Positions 8,309-18,274 are shown, numbered from the stretch's first letter. The stretch: DNA of 64,000 nucleotides from Curtobacterium aurantiacum (GCF_018598555.1 NZ_JAHEWN010000007.1:110190-174189); one strand, 5' to 3'. The notes: a model not told the origin generated them from the sequence alone. Program-made: numbers and translations.

Positions 8309-11300
8309 TCAGCTGCCGGCGGATGCGGTCTGGACCAGGCGGACCGCCCCACCGGACGACGCGTAGCCGCGACCGACGGTCAACGCGACCGGCGCACGGC
8401 GCGGGAGCGTGACCCCCAGGAGCTCACCGTCGTAGTCGACGTCCGGCTGCAGGAGCACGCCGCACCGCGACTTCCGGACGGCGCGGGTCCAGTGGCTGTA
8501 CAGCGACCGGAGGTCGGCGGACCGACCGGCGGCGACCACGCACAGACCGGGACGCTCCGTCGCGAGCAGGGTGGCGATGGCCTGGTCGCCGTCGTCGAAG
8601 CGTTCGGCGTCGTCGATGAGCAGCAGGACCGGACCGCGCTCGAGCCGCAGGCCGGCCAGCAGGGCGGGCACCTCGTCGGGCCCGACGGCGATGCGGTCGA
8701 ACGTTCCGGAGGCGAGCGGTGACCGACGGTCACAGATCGCCCAGACGGCCGGGCGGACGCCCTCTGCAGCGCGCGCCAGTGCCGCCAACGCCAGCAGGAC
8801 GGTCGACTTGCCCGACCGGGCCGGCCCCGCGACGAGCACGTGTTCGCCGTCGTAGACCTCGAGCGTGGCCGGGGCGAGGTCGTCCTCGGCGATCCCGACC
8901 GGCAGCCGCCACGGCTCGCTGGAGAAGACCGCACCGGCACCGAGCTCGTCGACCAGGACGGCGTCGGGCAGGCGCCCGACGGCACTCGCCTTCGCCGCGG
9001 TGCCGGACCAGGTCTCGGCGACCCGGCCCACGGCCTGGGCCAGTGGGACGTCCGGTGTCGCCACGTGCGACTGCAACCGCAGGACCGAGTCGATGAAGCG
9101 GCCCGGCACCGGCGGGGGGACGTCCTTGGGGCGGACGCCGATGGAGGCGTAGTCGTACGGGTCAGCCAGGCGGAACATCCACTTCTGCGTGGTCACCTCG
9201 TCCATGGCCGACGGCACGGCCTTGGCACGCGTCGTCGACACGGCGAAGGAGATGCCCAGCGCGGGCCCCTCGGCGTAGACGCGGTACAGGGCGTCGAGCA
9301 GCAGCTGGCCCTCGAAGTCCTGGTACTCGTCGCGCAGCGCCGCGAGACCGTCGATCAGCACGACGGCACGGCGGCCGCCCGGAGTGGCACGACGGCGCTC
9401 GAGCTCGACGCGCAGGTGGCGGAGGAACCGCGCCTGCAGCTCCCCCGCACCGGCTCCGGAGCCGACGTAGGCGGTGGCGTGCGGCAGCTGCGCGAGCGGC
9501 GCCAGGTCGCCAGGGCCCATGTCGAGCACCAGCAGGTCGAGGTCCTCCGGGCTCGTCGCGGCGGCGAGCTGCAGGGCGAGGGTGGCGAGCGCGGTGCTCG
9601 TCCCGCTGCCGGGGATGCCCATGAGCATCAGGTTGCCCTCGTCGAGGTCCCACCCGGTGGTGATCTGACGCTGGTGGTCGGGGTCGTCGGCCAGGGCCAC
9701 GGGCACCGTCCGCGACGAGTCGGCGGCGCCGGCGGTCGCCAACGCACCCAGCTCGACGCGGTCGCCGAGTGCCTCGGGCCAGATCGGGCGCGGCGGGGCG
9801 TACCCGGCGGCGGCGTTCGCCTGCCCGATCGACTCGATGAGCTGGTCGAGGTCGGTCACGTCGGACGCCGTCGGGGCCGGGGCGGGCATCGGCGCAGGGA
9901 CGCCGAAGACGTCCGTCGGACGGACGGACACCGGCTGCTCGGCACGTTCGTCACGAGCGCGGCCGGTGACGAGGGCGGTCTGCACCGGGGTGATGTCGTC
10001 CTGCCCGAGCTTCACGTAGGCGCGGCCGGTCTGCTGGCGACCGATGCCGGCGGCCGCGGGTACGCCGATCACGTTCGTGGAGTCCTCGCGGCTCTGCACC
10101 CGCAGCGCGACACGCATGTTGGTGTTCGCCAGGATGTCCTCGCTCACCACGCCGGCCGGGCGCTGGGTGGCCAGGATCATGTGGACGCCGAGTGTGCGCC
10201 CGACCGCGGCAACGGCGACGAGCGAGGTCAGGACGTCCGGGAAGTCCTTCGCCAGCATCGCGAACTCGTCCACGACCAGGAGCAGGCGCGGCATCGGCTC
10301 GTCCGGCTTCGTCGCCAGGTAGGCGTCGAGGTTGTCGATGTCCGCCCCGGCCGCGGCGAACACCCGCTGCCGTCGCTCGAGCTCGGCCTCGAGCGCACGG
10401 ATCGCACGGTCGGCGAGCTGCTCGTCGAGGTTGCTGATCGTGCCGATGGTGTGCGGCAGCCGCTCACAGGCGGCGAACGCGGCCCCACCCTTGAAGTCGA
10501 CGAGGAGGAAGTTCAGGCGCGTCGGGTCGTTCCGCGCTGCGAGCCCGGCGACGAGCGACCGCAGGAACTCGCTCTTGCCCGAACCCGTCGTGCCACCGAC
10601 CAGACCGTGCGGTCCGTCGCGGACGAGGTCGATCTCGAGGACGCCGCTCTCCGACGAACCGATCGGGGTCGAGAATCCGGTGCGGGCGTCCCAGGCCGTG
10701 CGGATCGCATCCGCGGGGCTCGTGCCCGTCGGGATGCGTGCAACCGTGTCGTCGCCCGCGAGCAGCTCCGGCAGGCGGACGAGCGACGGCAGGGACGCAC
10801 CCGGCACCAACAGCTCGGGGTCGTCGAAGTGCGCCACACTGCGGGCGCTCCGTTCGGCGGTCTCGGCACTGAGGCCGGCGAGCACGACGTCCTCGACGCG
10901 GGTCCGGTCCTCCGGTCGGTAGACCGTCGCGGCGGCATCGGCACCGACCGTGACGATCGTCGTGCAGGCTGCGGGGAGCTGCTGCTCGTTGGTCGCGATG
11001 ACGATCCCGCTCACCCGCCGCGGCTGTTCACCGGGACGGAGCGACTGTCCGGGAACGGTACGCCCCTCACCGAGCAGGTTCCGGGCGGGTGCGTCGCGGC
11101 CCTCGGTGAGCACCTCGGAGTCGACCACGACGAGCAGGTTCGGTGTCGGCAGTTCGTCGAGCGACTCCCGCAACCCGCGCAGCACCGCTGCGCTCTGGTC
11201 GCGCTGCGCCGACATCCAGCGGGCACCGGTGCTGCTCCCCGCCACACGCGCGTGGGGCAGCCAGGAGGCCCACCCCCAGTCGTCCGCGCGGCCGGCGTCA

Positions 11301-12580
11301 CAGAAGATCCCCACCGTCAGGTCGGCGGGCCCGCAGTGCACGGTCGCCTGCGTGAGCAGGCTGCGCGCCAGTGCGAGCGCGCCCTCGCGGTCGCCGACGA
11401 TGCCGACCACGCCGGCGTCGGACAGGTCGGCCACGACCGGGGCCGCGGTGAGGCGGCTGTCGGCGATGGCGGACTTCGCCTCGTCCTCGAGCTTGGACGA
11501 CGCCGCCCGCTGATCGAGCTCGGGGCGCCACGGTGCGTCCCCCGTGCCGGCGTGCAGGCTCAGGAAGTCGGCGTCCTCGGAGCGTCGCTGCCACAGCAGG
11601 GTGGTGGGGAGCTCGGCCCGGCGGACGACGGTGGCCGGGTCGGGGACGAGTTCCTGCCGACGGGCGGCCTCGACCGCTGCGGCCTCGGCGATCTCACCGC
11701 GGAAGGACTCCACCGCCTCGGCGAAGCGGGTGTCCTCCTCCTTCAGGTTCTTCGTCCGCCGGTGCTTCTGTTCGAACCACATGCCGATCGCGGTGACCGG
11801 CGACAGCAGCGCGAACAGGGCGAACCGGGCGTCGCCGAGCAGGAGCACCATCGCGCCGGCCAGCACCAGGGGCGCTGCGACCGTGATCCAGCTGAACTTG
11901 GACGACTGCGGGACCTCGCGCTTGGCGGGTGGGTCGACGGTCTCGGTCTCGGTGTTCCGTCCGGCTCGGGGCGGACGGTTGAAGGGGGCGGTCGCCGCGG
12001 GCGTCAGGTTCGCCAGGGACCCCGCGGCCGGCACGGGGACCTCGTCCAGCTCCGGCCGGACCAGCAGCACGGCACCGCCCACGATCACGCTCGTGGTCCC
12101 GGTGAGCAGGACGCCGTCGGCATCGATGCGTTCGCCCGCGATCACCGTGCCGTTCGTCGAACCGGCGTCACGCACGCGGACCCCGTCGTCCTCGCGCTCG
12201 ATCGTGCAGTGCTCCCACGAAGCACTCTCGGTGGGCAGCACGACGTCGGCCTGCGGTGCCCGGCCCACGACGAGCTTCCGGCTGCGCGGGACCGGCACGA
12301 CGAGACCCGCGTCGAGTCCGCCGGCGAGGGTGACGCTCCACCCGTCGATCAGCTGCGGCCGCTCCTGCGGTGAGCGGCCGATGCGGGAGCCCTCGAGCAG
12401 GACGAGGTCGCGCAGCGGGGTCGCCGCACTGGTGCGGTGACCGTCGACCGCGAGGGTCGTCTCGGCATCGAACTCGACGCCGATCGCCGCCGCGATGAGC
12501 TCCCCCAGCGAGGACGCGCCGGACCACCCGTCGACCTCGACCGCTTCACGTCGGTCGTCGAGCTCGATCAGCAGGCGCAT
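8309..12580 (-). CDS. EccC-like type VII secretion ATPase with YukD-like and FHA domains
   Basis: A 1423-aa membrane protein. The first ~80 residues (MRLLIELDDRREAVEVDG) look ubiquitin-like (YukD type). A forkhead-associated domain follows at about 100-160 (VVGRAPQADVVLP, EHCTIERE, DAGSTNGTVI). Two spans lie near 230-270, then three FtsK/SpoIIIE modules: GGTTGSGKSEFLRSL (about 663, intact), GIPGSGTSTALATL (about 988, Lys replaced in Walker A) and GPARSGKSTVLLAL (about 1253). EccC/EssC proteins energise export of WXG100 substrates. It is preceded closely by two genes for envelope proteins; the ATG at 12580 places the N-terminal domain correctly. Confidence 0.88.
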   Translation of the reverse strand: MRLLIELDDRREAVEVDGWSGASSLGELIAAAIGVEFDAETTLAVDGHRTSAATPLRDLVLLEGSRIGRSPQERPQLIDGWSVTLAGGLDAGLVVPVPRSRKLVVGRAPQADVVLPTESASWEHCTIEREDDGVRVRDAGSTNGTVIAGERIDADGVLLTGTTSVIVGGAVLLVRPELDEVPVPAAGSLANLTPAATAPFNRPPRAGRNTETETVDPPAKREVPQSSKFSWITVAAPLVLAGAMVLLLGDARFALFALLSPVTAIGMWFEQKHRRTKNLKEEDTRFAEAVESFRGEIAEAAAVEAARRQELVPDPATVVRRAELPTTLLWQRRSEDADFLSLHAGTGDAPWRPELDQRAASSKLEDEAKSAIADSRLTAAPVVADLSDAGVVGIVGDREGALALARSLLTQATVHCGPADLTVGIFCDAGRADDWGWASWLPHARVAGSSTGARWMSAQRDQSAAVLRGLRESLDELPTPNLLVVVDSEVLTEGRDAPARNLLGEGRTVPGQSLRPGEQPRRVSGIVIATNEQQLPAACTTIVTVGADAAATVYRPEDRTRVEDVVLAGLSAETAERSARSVAHFDDPELLVPGASLPSLVRLPELLAGDDTVARIPTGTSPADAIRTAWDARTGFSTPIGSSESGVLEIDLVRDGPHGLVGGTTGSGKSEFLRSLVAGLAARNDPTRLNFLLVDFKGGAAFAACERLPHTIGTISNLDEQLADRAIRALEAELERRQRVFAAAGADIDNLDAYLATKPDEPMPRLLLVVDEFAMLAKDFPDVLTSLVAVAAVGRTLGVHMILATQRPAGVVSEDILANTNMRVALRVQSREDSTNVIGVPAAAGIGRQQTGRAYVKLGQDDITPVQTALVTGRARDERAEQPVSVRPTDVFGVPAPMPAPAPTASDVTDLDQLIESIGQANAAAGYAPPRPIWPEALGDRVELGALATAGAADSSRTVPVALADDPDHQRQITTGWDLDEGNLMLMGIPGSGTSTALATLALQLAAATSPEDLDLLVLDMGPGDLAPLAQLPHATAYVGSGAGAGELQARFLRHLRVELERRRATPGGRRAVVLIDGLAALRDEYQDFEGQLLLDALYRVYAEGPALGISFAVSTTRAKAVPSAMDEVTTQKWMFRLADPYDYASIGVRPKDVPPPVPGRFIDSVLRLQSHVATPDVPLAQAVGRVAETWSGTAAKASAVGRLPDAVLVDELGAGAVFSSEPWRLPVGIAEDDLAPATLEVYDGEHVLVAGPARSGKSTVLLALAALARAAEGVRPAVWAICDRRSPLASGTFDRIAVGPDEVPALLAGLRLERGPVLLLIDDAERFDDGDQAIATLLATERPGLCVVAAGRSADLRSLYSHWTRAVRKSRCGVLLQPDVDYDGELLGVTLPRRAPVALTVGRGYASSGGAVRLVQTASAGS

Positions 12581-12617
12581 GCTCGCGGTGTCCTTCTGGG
12601 GGTTGTGCGTGGGTGGG

Positions 12618-14021
12618 TCAGCGTGTGGTGGAGTCCTCGAACCACACCAGTGCGGTGGACTGTGCGGAATCTGATCCGGCGTCGCCGCCGGTGCCGCTCG
12701 ACGCGGTGTCCGGTCGGAGACCGAGCGGCTGTGCCGAGGCCGCCAACACCGTCGCGGACGCACCGAGCGCCTGCTGCCGCGTGAAGTCGAGCGCCGGACC
12801 GGCGATGCCCGCCGCGGAGTCGAGGTCCAGTGCGGCGAGGGCGTCGGTCACGTCGGAGGGCTCCGTGCTGCCGGCCTTCCCGACTGCGCGGACCAGGGCG
12901 ACGACGGCGTCGTGGCTCCGGGAGTCCGCTGCTCCGGCCACCGCCGAGAACGGCCGGTCACCCGTCAGGTTCTGGGCGTCGGCATCGTCCGCGAGCACCC
13001 GGACCCCGCCGAGGAACGCGGACATCGCCCGGCCTTCGGCGTCCGAGGAGAGTGCCCTGGCGTCGTCGGTGGCCACGCCGACGGTGCGGAAGGAGCCGCT
13101 CAGGCTGCCGCCGGCATCGACGAGTGCGGCGCCGAAGGCCGGACTCGTCGCGTCCGGGGTGAGGACGACGGGCACGGTGACGTCAGCGGCCTGCAGGGCC
13201 GCCACCAGGGCACCCTGTCGTTGCGCGGACCCGCTGACGACGACAGCGTCGGAGTCCGGCTCGGCCTTCGGATCAGCGTCCGCGGCCTCGTCCGTGTCGT
13301 CGCCTGCGTCGGTCGCACCGGTCCGCGAGGCGATGGTCTCGGCGAGCTCCGCGGTGTCAGCGGTGTCGTCGCCGTCGAGGACGTGCGCCACTCGGAGGCC
13401 TGCGGGCGCACCTCCGCCGAGGTTGACCAGGAGCGGTGACTCGGCGTCGCCGAGCGCCGTCGTCATGGCGGTGCTGATCGAGTCGGCCGCCGGGGCGGTC
13501 GACCAGGAGTCCTTCTCAGCGGCTGCGTAGGGCAGCACGACCGGGACGCCCTCCGCAGCGGCAGCGGTGAGCGCGCCGGACACGTGTGCGCCCGACGACG
13601 CGACGACGATGCCCGCGACGCCGCTCTTCGCCAGGGACGCCACCGCGGTCTTCGCGCCCGCTGCCGTCCCGCCGTCGTTCTTCGTGACGAGGGTGATGTC
13701 GGTCCCGCCGAGCGCCAGTCGTCGCTCGGCGACCAGGGCGCCCTGCGCCGCTTCGTTCCACTCGGAGCCCTCGCCGTCGCCCAGGGTGACGACGACGCCG
13801 ATCTTCGTGGCGTCGGGGACGTCCTTGACGGTGATCTCCACGGGCACCGTGGCCGGGACTGCCTCGGCCGGCGTGCTGCTGCCGATCGCCCGGAAGGTCA
13901 GGACGGCGGCGACCACCGCGGCGACCAGGAGCACCGCGATGGCGGCGATGATCAGCGGACGACGGTTGCGCGCACGCCCCGCCTCGGTGCCATCGGACTC
14001 GTCGATCGGCTGGTCGCTCAT
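12618..14021 (-). CDS. Membrane-anchored periplasmic-binding-fold protein
   Basis: A 467-aa protein with a short cytoplasmic tail, one span (RPLIIAAIAVLLVAAVVAAV, about residues 22-41) and a large outer domain. The outer part resembles type I periplasmic binding proteins of ABC importers (KIGVVVTLGDGEGSEWNEAA, VAGIVVASSGAHVSGAL), but there are no permease or ATPase genes nearby. An acidic insert rich in Asp/Glu lies mid-domain. It overlaps the upstream lipoprotein gene by 4 nt (ATGA) and ends 37 nt before the EccC-like gene, so it is probably a part of that system. Ligand unknown; a structural role is equally possible. Confidence 0.7.
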   Translation of the reverse strand: MSDQPIDESDGTEAGRARNRRPLIIAAIAVLLVAAVVAAVLTFRAIGSSTPAEAVPATVPVEITVKDVPDATKIGVVVTLGDGEGSEWNEAAQGALVAERRLALGGTDITLVTKNDGGTAAGAKTAVASLAKSGVAGIVVASSGAHVSGALTAAAAEGVPVVLPYAAAEKDSWSTAPAADSISTAMTTALGDAESPLLVNLGGGAPAGLRVAHVLDGDDTADTAELAETIASRTGATDAGDDTDEAADADPKAEPDSDAVVVSGSAQRQGALVAALQAADVTVPVVLTPDATSPAFGAALVDAGGSLSGSFRTVGVATDDARALSSDAEGRAMSAFLGGVRVLADDADAQNLTGDRPFSAVAGAADSRSHDAVVALVRAVGKAGSTEPSDVTDALAALDLDSAAGIAGPALDFTRQQALGASATVLAASAQPLGLRPDTASSGTGGDAGSDSAQSTALVWFEDSTTR

Positions 14022-16774
14022 CGGTCCGCCCCGATCCGGAAGGTGTACAGCGTGGTCGAGGTCGCGCTGGCCGGCACCTCGAGCTGGAAGGCGGGCAGCG
14101 TCGTCGCGGCGTCGAGGGAGGCTCGGAACTGCTCCTGCTGGAGCAGGATCCCGGCGACGTCCTCGGCGCGGACGTTCGCGTACCCTGCGGCGTTCTGCGA
14201 CGCCAGGGCGAGCTGGTAGTCGGCGGAGTCGGACTTCGCCGCGCTCGTGGCCATCGCACCGAGGATGCCGGAGCCGTTGACCTTGCGGTCGCCGAGGTCG
14301 AGCATCACCCGGTTGAGGTCGCCGGTCAGCAGCGTCGAGGCTCCCTGCACGTCGCGCGTCGAGGCGCTCGTGCTCGCAGCGATCTGCTCGAGACTGGACG
14401 CCGTCTGGCGGTCGACTGCGGACGCCAGCTCGGAGCCCTGCTCCTCCAGCGTTCCCCGCTGCTCGTCGATCGTGCCCTTGGAGTCCTTCGTGACCTCGCC
14501 CGAAGTGGTCCGGAGCCCGGCGATCGACTTGTCGAAGGCCGAGATGACGGCGTCACGGCTGCCCTTCGCCGTTTCGCTGACCTGCCGCACCTGCTGGTCG
14601 ATGATCGCCTGGACGTCCTTCTCGGACTGGGTGGACGCTTCGGCGAAGGCCTTGCGCACGGCGTCCTGCAGCTGGGTCTGCTGCGTGCTGATCGCCGTCA
14701 GCTGCGTCCCGACGACGGCACTCGACTCCGTTGCCTGCTCGACGAGTTCCTGGAGCTCCTGCGCCGCTCCCTCCACCGAGCCGCCGTCCTTGCGCACCGC
14801 ACGGCGCACGTCGGCGATGCCGTCGTCGAGCGCGTCGATGTCGTCGGACAACGTCGTGACCGCGCCACCGATGCCGGTCTCGGAGCGGAGGTCGGTCGCC
14901 GCGACCACCGCGTCCCACTGCTCCGCCTGGTCGGCGAGGCGGTCGTCCAGCGGGGTGCTGAAGCGTCCGCCGGGCTGGAGCGTGGTGCCTTCTTCGGCGC
15001 CGGGGCACGGCGTGGCGGTCAGGTACCCGCGCAGCGCATCCGCCTGCTCGGCATCGAGCTGGTCGGTCGCCGCGAGGGCACAGAGCTGGTCGGCGACCTC
15101 ACGGTTCTGGGCCTGCATCGAGGTGCTGAACAGACCGTCCCCGGCGTTGCCCACCAGCGCACGCGCTGCGAGCGCCTGCCGGTTCACCGTCGTGACCGCG
15201 TCGCGGACGGGGCCGAGGTCGTCCGCGGTCTGGTCGCGGAGGTCCTCCAACGCCTGCAGGGTCCGTGCGACCTCACCGGTGCCGTCACTGCCGAGGGCCT
15301 GCACCGCGGTGTCGATCTCACCGAGCTTGGCGCGCAGGGCGTCGGACTGCTCGATCGCCGTGTTCGCGAGCTTGGGGTCGAGCTGGTCGGCGAGCTGCTG
15401 ACCCGTGCTGACCAGACCGATCAGCGAGGTGCTCACCGCACGCGACGATTCCCAGAGCGCGCAGGTCAACGAACCACGGGCCTCCTGAGGGGCGCACGTC
15501 GCTGCGTCCGGCGACGCCGGACCGACGGCTCCCGCCAGCTGCGCGCTCACCTGCTGCTTGCACGCCTCGCTGGCATCGGCGTAGCCGGTGAGCTGCGCCG
15601 AGACGCGGAGGAGGTTGCCGTAGACGCTGCCGCCTGCTGACGGGGTCTTCGGCGTCGCCGCACAGCCGTTGCCGTCGAGCACCGTGGCGGGTGCGGTCGC
15701 AGAAGTGTCACCGAGCAGGCCATCGAGGCTCGTCGTCGTCTGCTGGAGCTGCTGCAACACCGTCGACTGCGTGGCCTTGACCGTGGTGCCGAGGTCGCCG
15801 TTCAGGGAGCCGAGCTGTCCGGACAGCGACTGCATCGTGCTGGCCAGGGAGGAGCTGCTCTCCTTGAGGCGCTCGGCGGTCCTGACGCCGAGGGTCTCCG
15901 ACGTCGTCTCGAGGTTCGACCGGACCTCGGTGATGGTGCCACCGGCACGCGCCAGCACCTCGTTCACCTGCGAGATGAGGTCGATCGTGCGGCGCTGGAG
16001 CGCGAGTTCGGAGTCGCTGTCGGACCCGAAGGCCGCGTTGACGACGCCCGTGGAGGACAGGTCCGTGGACAGCCCGGGCTGCGCGGCGACGTCGATGGTC
16101 GGTGCGGTGAAGTCCTCGACGTCGGCGACGAGGTGCAGCGTGCTGCTCGCGCCGGAGGTCGGCGGAGCGAGCAACCGGCCCCACTGGACGACCGCGTCAC
16201 CGTCCTCGTTGGTGCTCACGACCCCGTCGGTCGACGAGCCGGAGTCGGCCGAGTCCGTGACGACGCGGTCCGCGGCGGTCCCCGTCAACACGGTCGACGC
16301 CGCGATGCTGAACGGAGCGCCCACGAGCGCCGGGGTCGAGCGAGACGTGCCAGCGACGTCGTAGGTCAGGTTCTCCGACCTCACCGTCAGGTTCTCGATC
16401 GTCAGGTCGATCGACACCCGGCCCGAGTAGCCGTCGAGGTCGGCGAGGTCCGTGCCGGTCTTCTTCGCCGTCGAGTACTGCGTCGTGATGCGGAGCGGCA
16501 GGTCACTCGCCGCCTTCGCGGGATCGTGCTCGGTCAACGACGACGAGGACTCCTTGCCGGCGACCGAGATCGCGGTGTCGGAGATCGACGTGATCGAGCC
16601 GTCTGCGGCGAGGCGCGTGTCGACGGTCTGCAGGACCCGCGAGGGGTCGGACACGGGCTTGTCGTCGGACGTGCAGCCGGCGAGCACCAGCGCAGCGATC
16701 CCCGTGACGGCGACCGTCCCCGCGATCCTTCGTCCGGTCCGTCGTGCTCCGGTGTTCCCGGCACGCTGGTTCAT
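14018..16774 (-). CDS. 918-aa coiled-coil lipoprotein of the secretion locus
   Basis: The signal peptide ends in a lipobox (ALVLAGC, Cys34), so the mature protein is anchored on the outer face of the membrane. About 250 residues of beta-rich sequence precede a long helical region of Gln/Ser/Asp-rich heptads (for example TQQTQLQDAVRKAFAEASTQ) and a short C-terminal domain. Length and coiled-coil content recall EsaA/YueB-like wall-spanning parts of Firmicutes type VII systems, but it lacks their membrane spans and no homology is claimed. A strong TTGGGGGGAAG ribosome site precedes ATG 16774. It is first in a three-gene run ending in the EccC-like ATPase. Confidence 0.72.
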   Translation of the reverse strand: MNQRAGNTGARRTGRRIAGTVAVTGIAALVLAGCTSDDKPVSDPSRVLQTVDTRLAADGSITSISDTAISVAGKESSSSLTEHDPAKAASDLPLRITTQYSTAKKTGTDLADLDGYSGRVSIDLTIENLTVRSENLTYDVAGTSRSTPALVGAPFSIAASTVLTGTAADRVVTDSADSGSSTDGVVSTNEDGDAVVQWGRLLAPPTSGASSTLHLVADVEDFTAPTIDVAAQPGLSTDLSSTGVVNAAFGSDSDSELALQRRTIDLISQVNEVLARAGGTITEVRSNLETTSETLGVRTAERLKESSSSLASTMQSLSGQLGSLNGDLGTTVKATQSTVLQQLQQTTTSLDGLLGDTSATAPATVLDGNGCAATPKTPSAGGSVYGNLLRVSAQLTGYADASEACKQQVSAQLAGAVGPASPDAATCAPQEARGSLTCALWESSRAVSTSLIGLVSTGQQLADQLDPKLANTAIEQSDALRAKLGEIDTAVQALGSDGTGEVARTLQALEDLRDQTADDLGPVRDAVTTVNRQALAARALVGNAGDGLFSTSMQAQNREVADQLCALAATDQLDAEQADALRGYLTATPCPGAEEGTTLQPGGRFSTPLDDRLADQAEQWDAVVAATDLRSETGIGGAVTTLSDDIDALDDGIADVRRAVRKDGGSVEGAAQELQELVEQATESSAVVGTQLTAISTQQTQLQDAVRKAFAEASTQSEKDVQAIIDQQVRQVSETAKGSRDAVISAFDKSIAGLRTTSGEVTKDSKGTIDEQRGTLEEQGSELASAVDRQTASSLEQIAASTSASTRDVQGASTLLTGDLNRVMLDLGDRKVNGSGILGAMATSAAKSDSADYQLALASQNAAGYANVRAEDVAGILLQQEQFRASLDAATTLPAFQLEVPASATSTTLYTFRIGADR

Positions 16775-17027
16775 CACGGTCTTCCCCCCAAGAGAATCGT
16801 CGAGCACGTCGATGCTAGTTGCTGCAGAGCGCCGGTTCCGGGCCAGTCCCCCTTCGGAGCCACCCCCGTTCGGGCCACAAGGCCCTGCCGAAATCCAACA
16901 TAGAGCATCCACGGGGCCGTCCGGCCCCATCCACAGGGCGCTGATACTCTGCACGCATGATCCAGGGGGACCCGGGCGTCACGCCCTTCGAACGACGGTG
17001 CACGAACGCACGAACGGGGGCGGACCG

Positions 17028-17621
17028 GTGAACATCAACCTGTCGCCGGTGCTCATCGCGCTGATCGCCATGATCGTCATCCCGGCCGCCGTCAGCGCGC
17101 TCGTCCGTCAGAACGACCGGAAGCGGCCACCGTCCACCGTCGTGGGCGACGAGGCGCACGGTGTGCTCTTCACCGTCCGTGCTCGCCGGTTCAGCTACCT
17201 GCTGCTCCGGATCATCGGGATCGTCTTCATCGTCGTCGGCGGGTTCTTCTTCCTGGCCACGCTCAGCCTGCTCGACGACCCCGACGCGATCGGGATGCTC
17301 ATCGCCGGCGTCGGCATGGTGCTGTTCGGGCTCCTGTTCGTCTACCTCGGCGTCGGGCAGAAGCGCCGTCGCGTCGAGGCGTACGACTCGCAACTGGTCG
17401 TGACGCCGATGTTCCGTGCCGCGCGGACGGTCGACCCGGCGGCGATCAAGCGCATCCGGCCCACCACCAACCGGTTCGGCGGGCTCGACATCAAGGTGAA
17501 CGGCCAACGCGGTGTCATCAGCGTCCTGTCGATCGACGCCGCCTATCCCGAGCTCTGTGCGTGGCTCGAGCAGCGGGCGCCCGCGCAGTGGGGTGAGTTC
17601 GTCGGAGCCTTCGGGCGCTGA
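17028..17621 (+). CDS. Membrane protein with PH-like C-terminal domain
   Basis: A 197-aa protein with an N-terminal span (VLIALIAMIVIPAAVSALV) and two more (LLLRIIGIVFIVVGGFFFLA and GMLIAGVGMVLFGLLFVYLG), then a soluble domain (AYDSQLVVTPMFRAARTVDP, IKRIRPTTNRFGGLDI). The domain resembles the corresponding part of the 18564-19472 product, so the two may be distant relatives. The GTG at 17028 follows GGGGGCGG. It is divergent from the coiled-coil lipoprotein gene and the only plus-strand gene in the accessory block. Function unknown. Confidence 0.7.
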   Translation: MNINLSPVLIALIAMIVIPAAVSALVRQNDRKRPPSTVVGDEAHGVLFTVRARRFSYLLLRIIGIVFIVVGGFFFLATLSLLDDPDAIGMLIAGVGMVLFGLLFVYLGVGQKRRRVEAYDSQLVVTPMFRAARTVDPAAIKRIRPTTNRFGGLDIKVNGQRGVISVLSIDAAYPELCAWLEQRAPAQWGEFVGAFGR

Positions 17622-17654
17622 GCGGCGCGCTGCTGCTGCGCTGGGCAGGCGGAC

Positions 17655-17942
17655 CTACCGTGTTCGCACGGGCTCGAAGCTCTTCACGTACACGGCCTGG
17701 CGGATCGTGTTCAGGAACTCCCGCATCGTGAAGGAACCCTCGCCGACGTCGAACCGGTAGCGCTCCCCCTCGATGACGCCCCGCGCCAGTTCGTCCTCGT
17801 TGTCGCGGTTCACACCCCAGGTCTGCACGAGCGTTCCGCAGTCGGACGTCTCGAACACGACCTGCGACGTCGACGAGCCGATGTCCTTCAGGGAGTGGGA
17901 CGAGCCCGCACTGCTGCGCGCGGAGCTGACGGTGTGAGTCCT
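17655..17942 (-). pseudogene. Truncated copy of the membrane-anchored immunity-like family
   Basis: The frame reads HTVSSARSSAG, then VVFETSDCGTLVQTWGVNRD and YRFDVGEGSFTMREFLNTI. It matches the outer domain of the genes at 18564 and 20309 (TSDCG, then an acidic helix, then Y-F-VG-ASF). An in-frame TGA lies just upstream of the homologous region and no membrane span precedes it, so the 5' half is lost. A short GTG-started product (67 aa) remains possible. Best read as a relic of a third family member. Confidence 0.7.
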
Positions 17943-17953
17943 TCAGCCCTGGG

Positions 17954-18235
17954 TCACTCGACTGCAGCCCCAGTGGCCGTCGTGCGGTACGGGCCAACTT
18001 CGCGTCGCACTGCTTCGGAAAAGGCCAGCACCAGCGCCCCCAGCTCGCTCTCGTAGGGCCAGGTGTCGGCTACAAGGCGGGCTGCGCCCTGTATTCCCCT
18101 GCCGTACGCCGGATGATCAGGCGGCTGCTCGAACGCGGCGACGAGGGCAGACCGTACGGCGGCTATCTGCACAGCCGACGCGGCGTCCTCGACGGCGTGA
18201 TCGTCGAGTTGTTTGAGCAATTCCGACAAGGTCAT
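17954..18235 (-). CDS. Small helical protein in the immunity array, unknown
   Basis: A 93-aa soluble protein starting MTLSELLKQLDDHAVEDAAS, mostly alpha-helical and alanine-rich, with no recognised domain. A GAAGGGG stretch lies upstream of ATG 18235 but at a long distance. It sits between two truncated family members, so it may be an orphan immunity gene. Its relation to the 99-aa protein at 21309 (similar LL-K/E-L opening) is suggestive only. Confidence 0.45.
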   Translation of the reverse strand: MTLSELLKQLDDHAVEDAASAVQIAAVRSALVAAFEQPPDHPAYGRGIQGAARLVADTWPYESELGALVLAFSEAVRREVGPYRTTATGAAVE

Positions 18236-18274
18236 GTTCTGCCGTGCCCCTTCAGCGCTGGAACAGCGAGTCCA

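Noticed and set aside
8840..12373. 1177-aa plus-strand open frame opposite the EccC-like gene
   Set aside because: It is a GC-rich antisense shadow: composition is Arg/Gly/His-rich without domains, while the minus strand encodes a full FHA/FtsK protein.
14018..16774. EsaA/YueB homolog
   Set aside because: It is a lipoprotein with no flanking membrane spans; only length and coiled coils agree.
17954..18235. N-terminal half of the broken family B gene
   Set aside because: Its sequence does not match the N-terminus of the intact copy at 20783.
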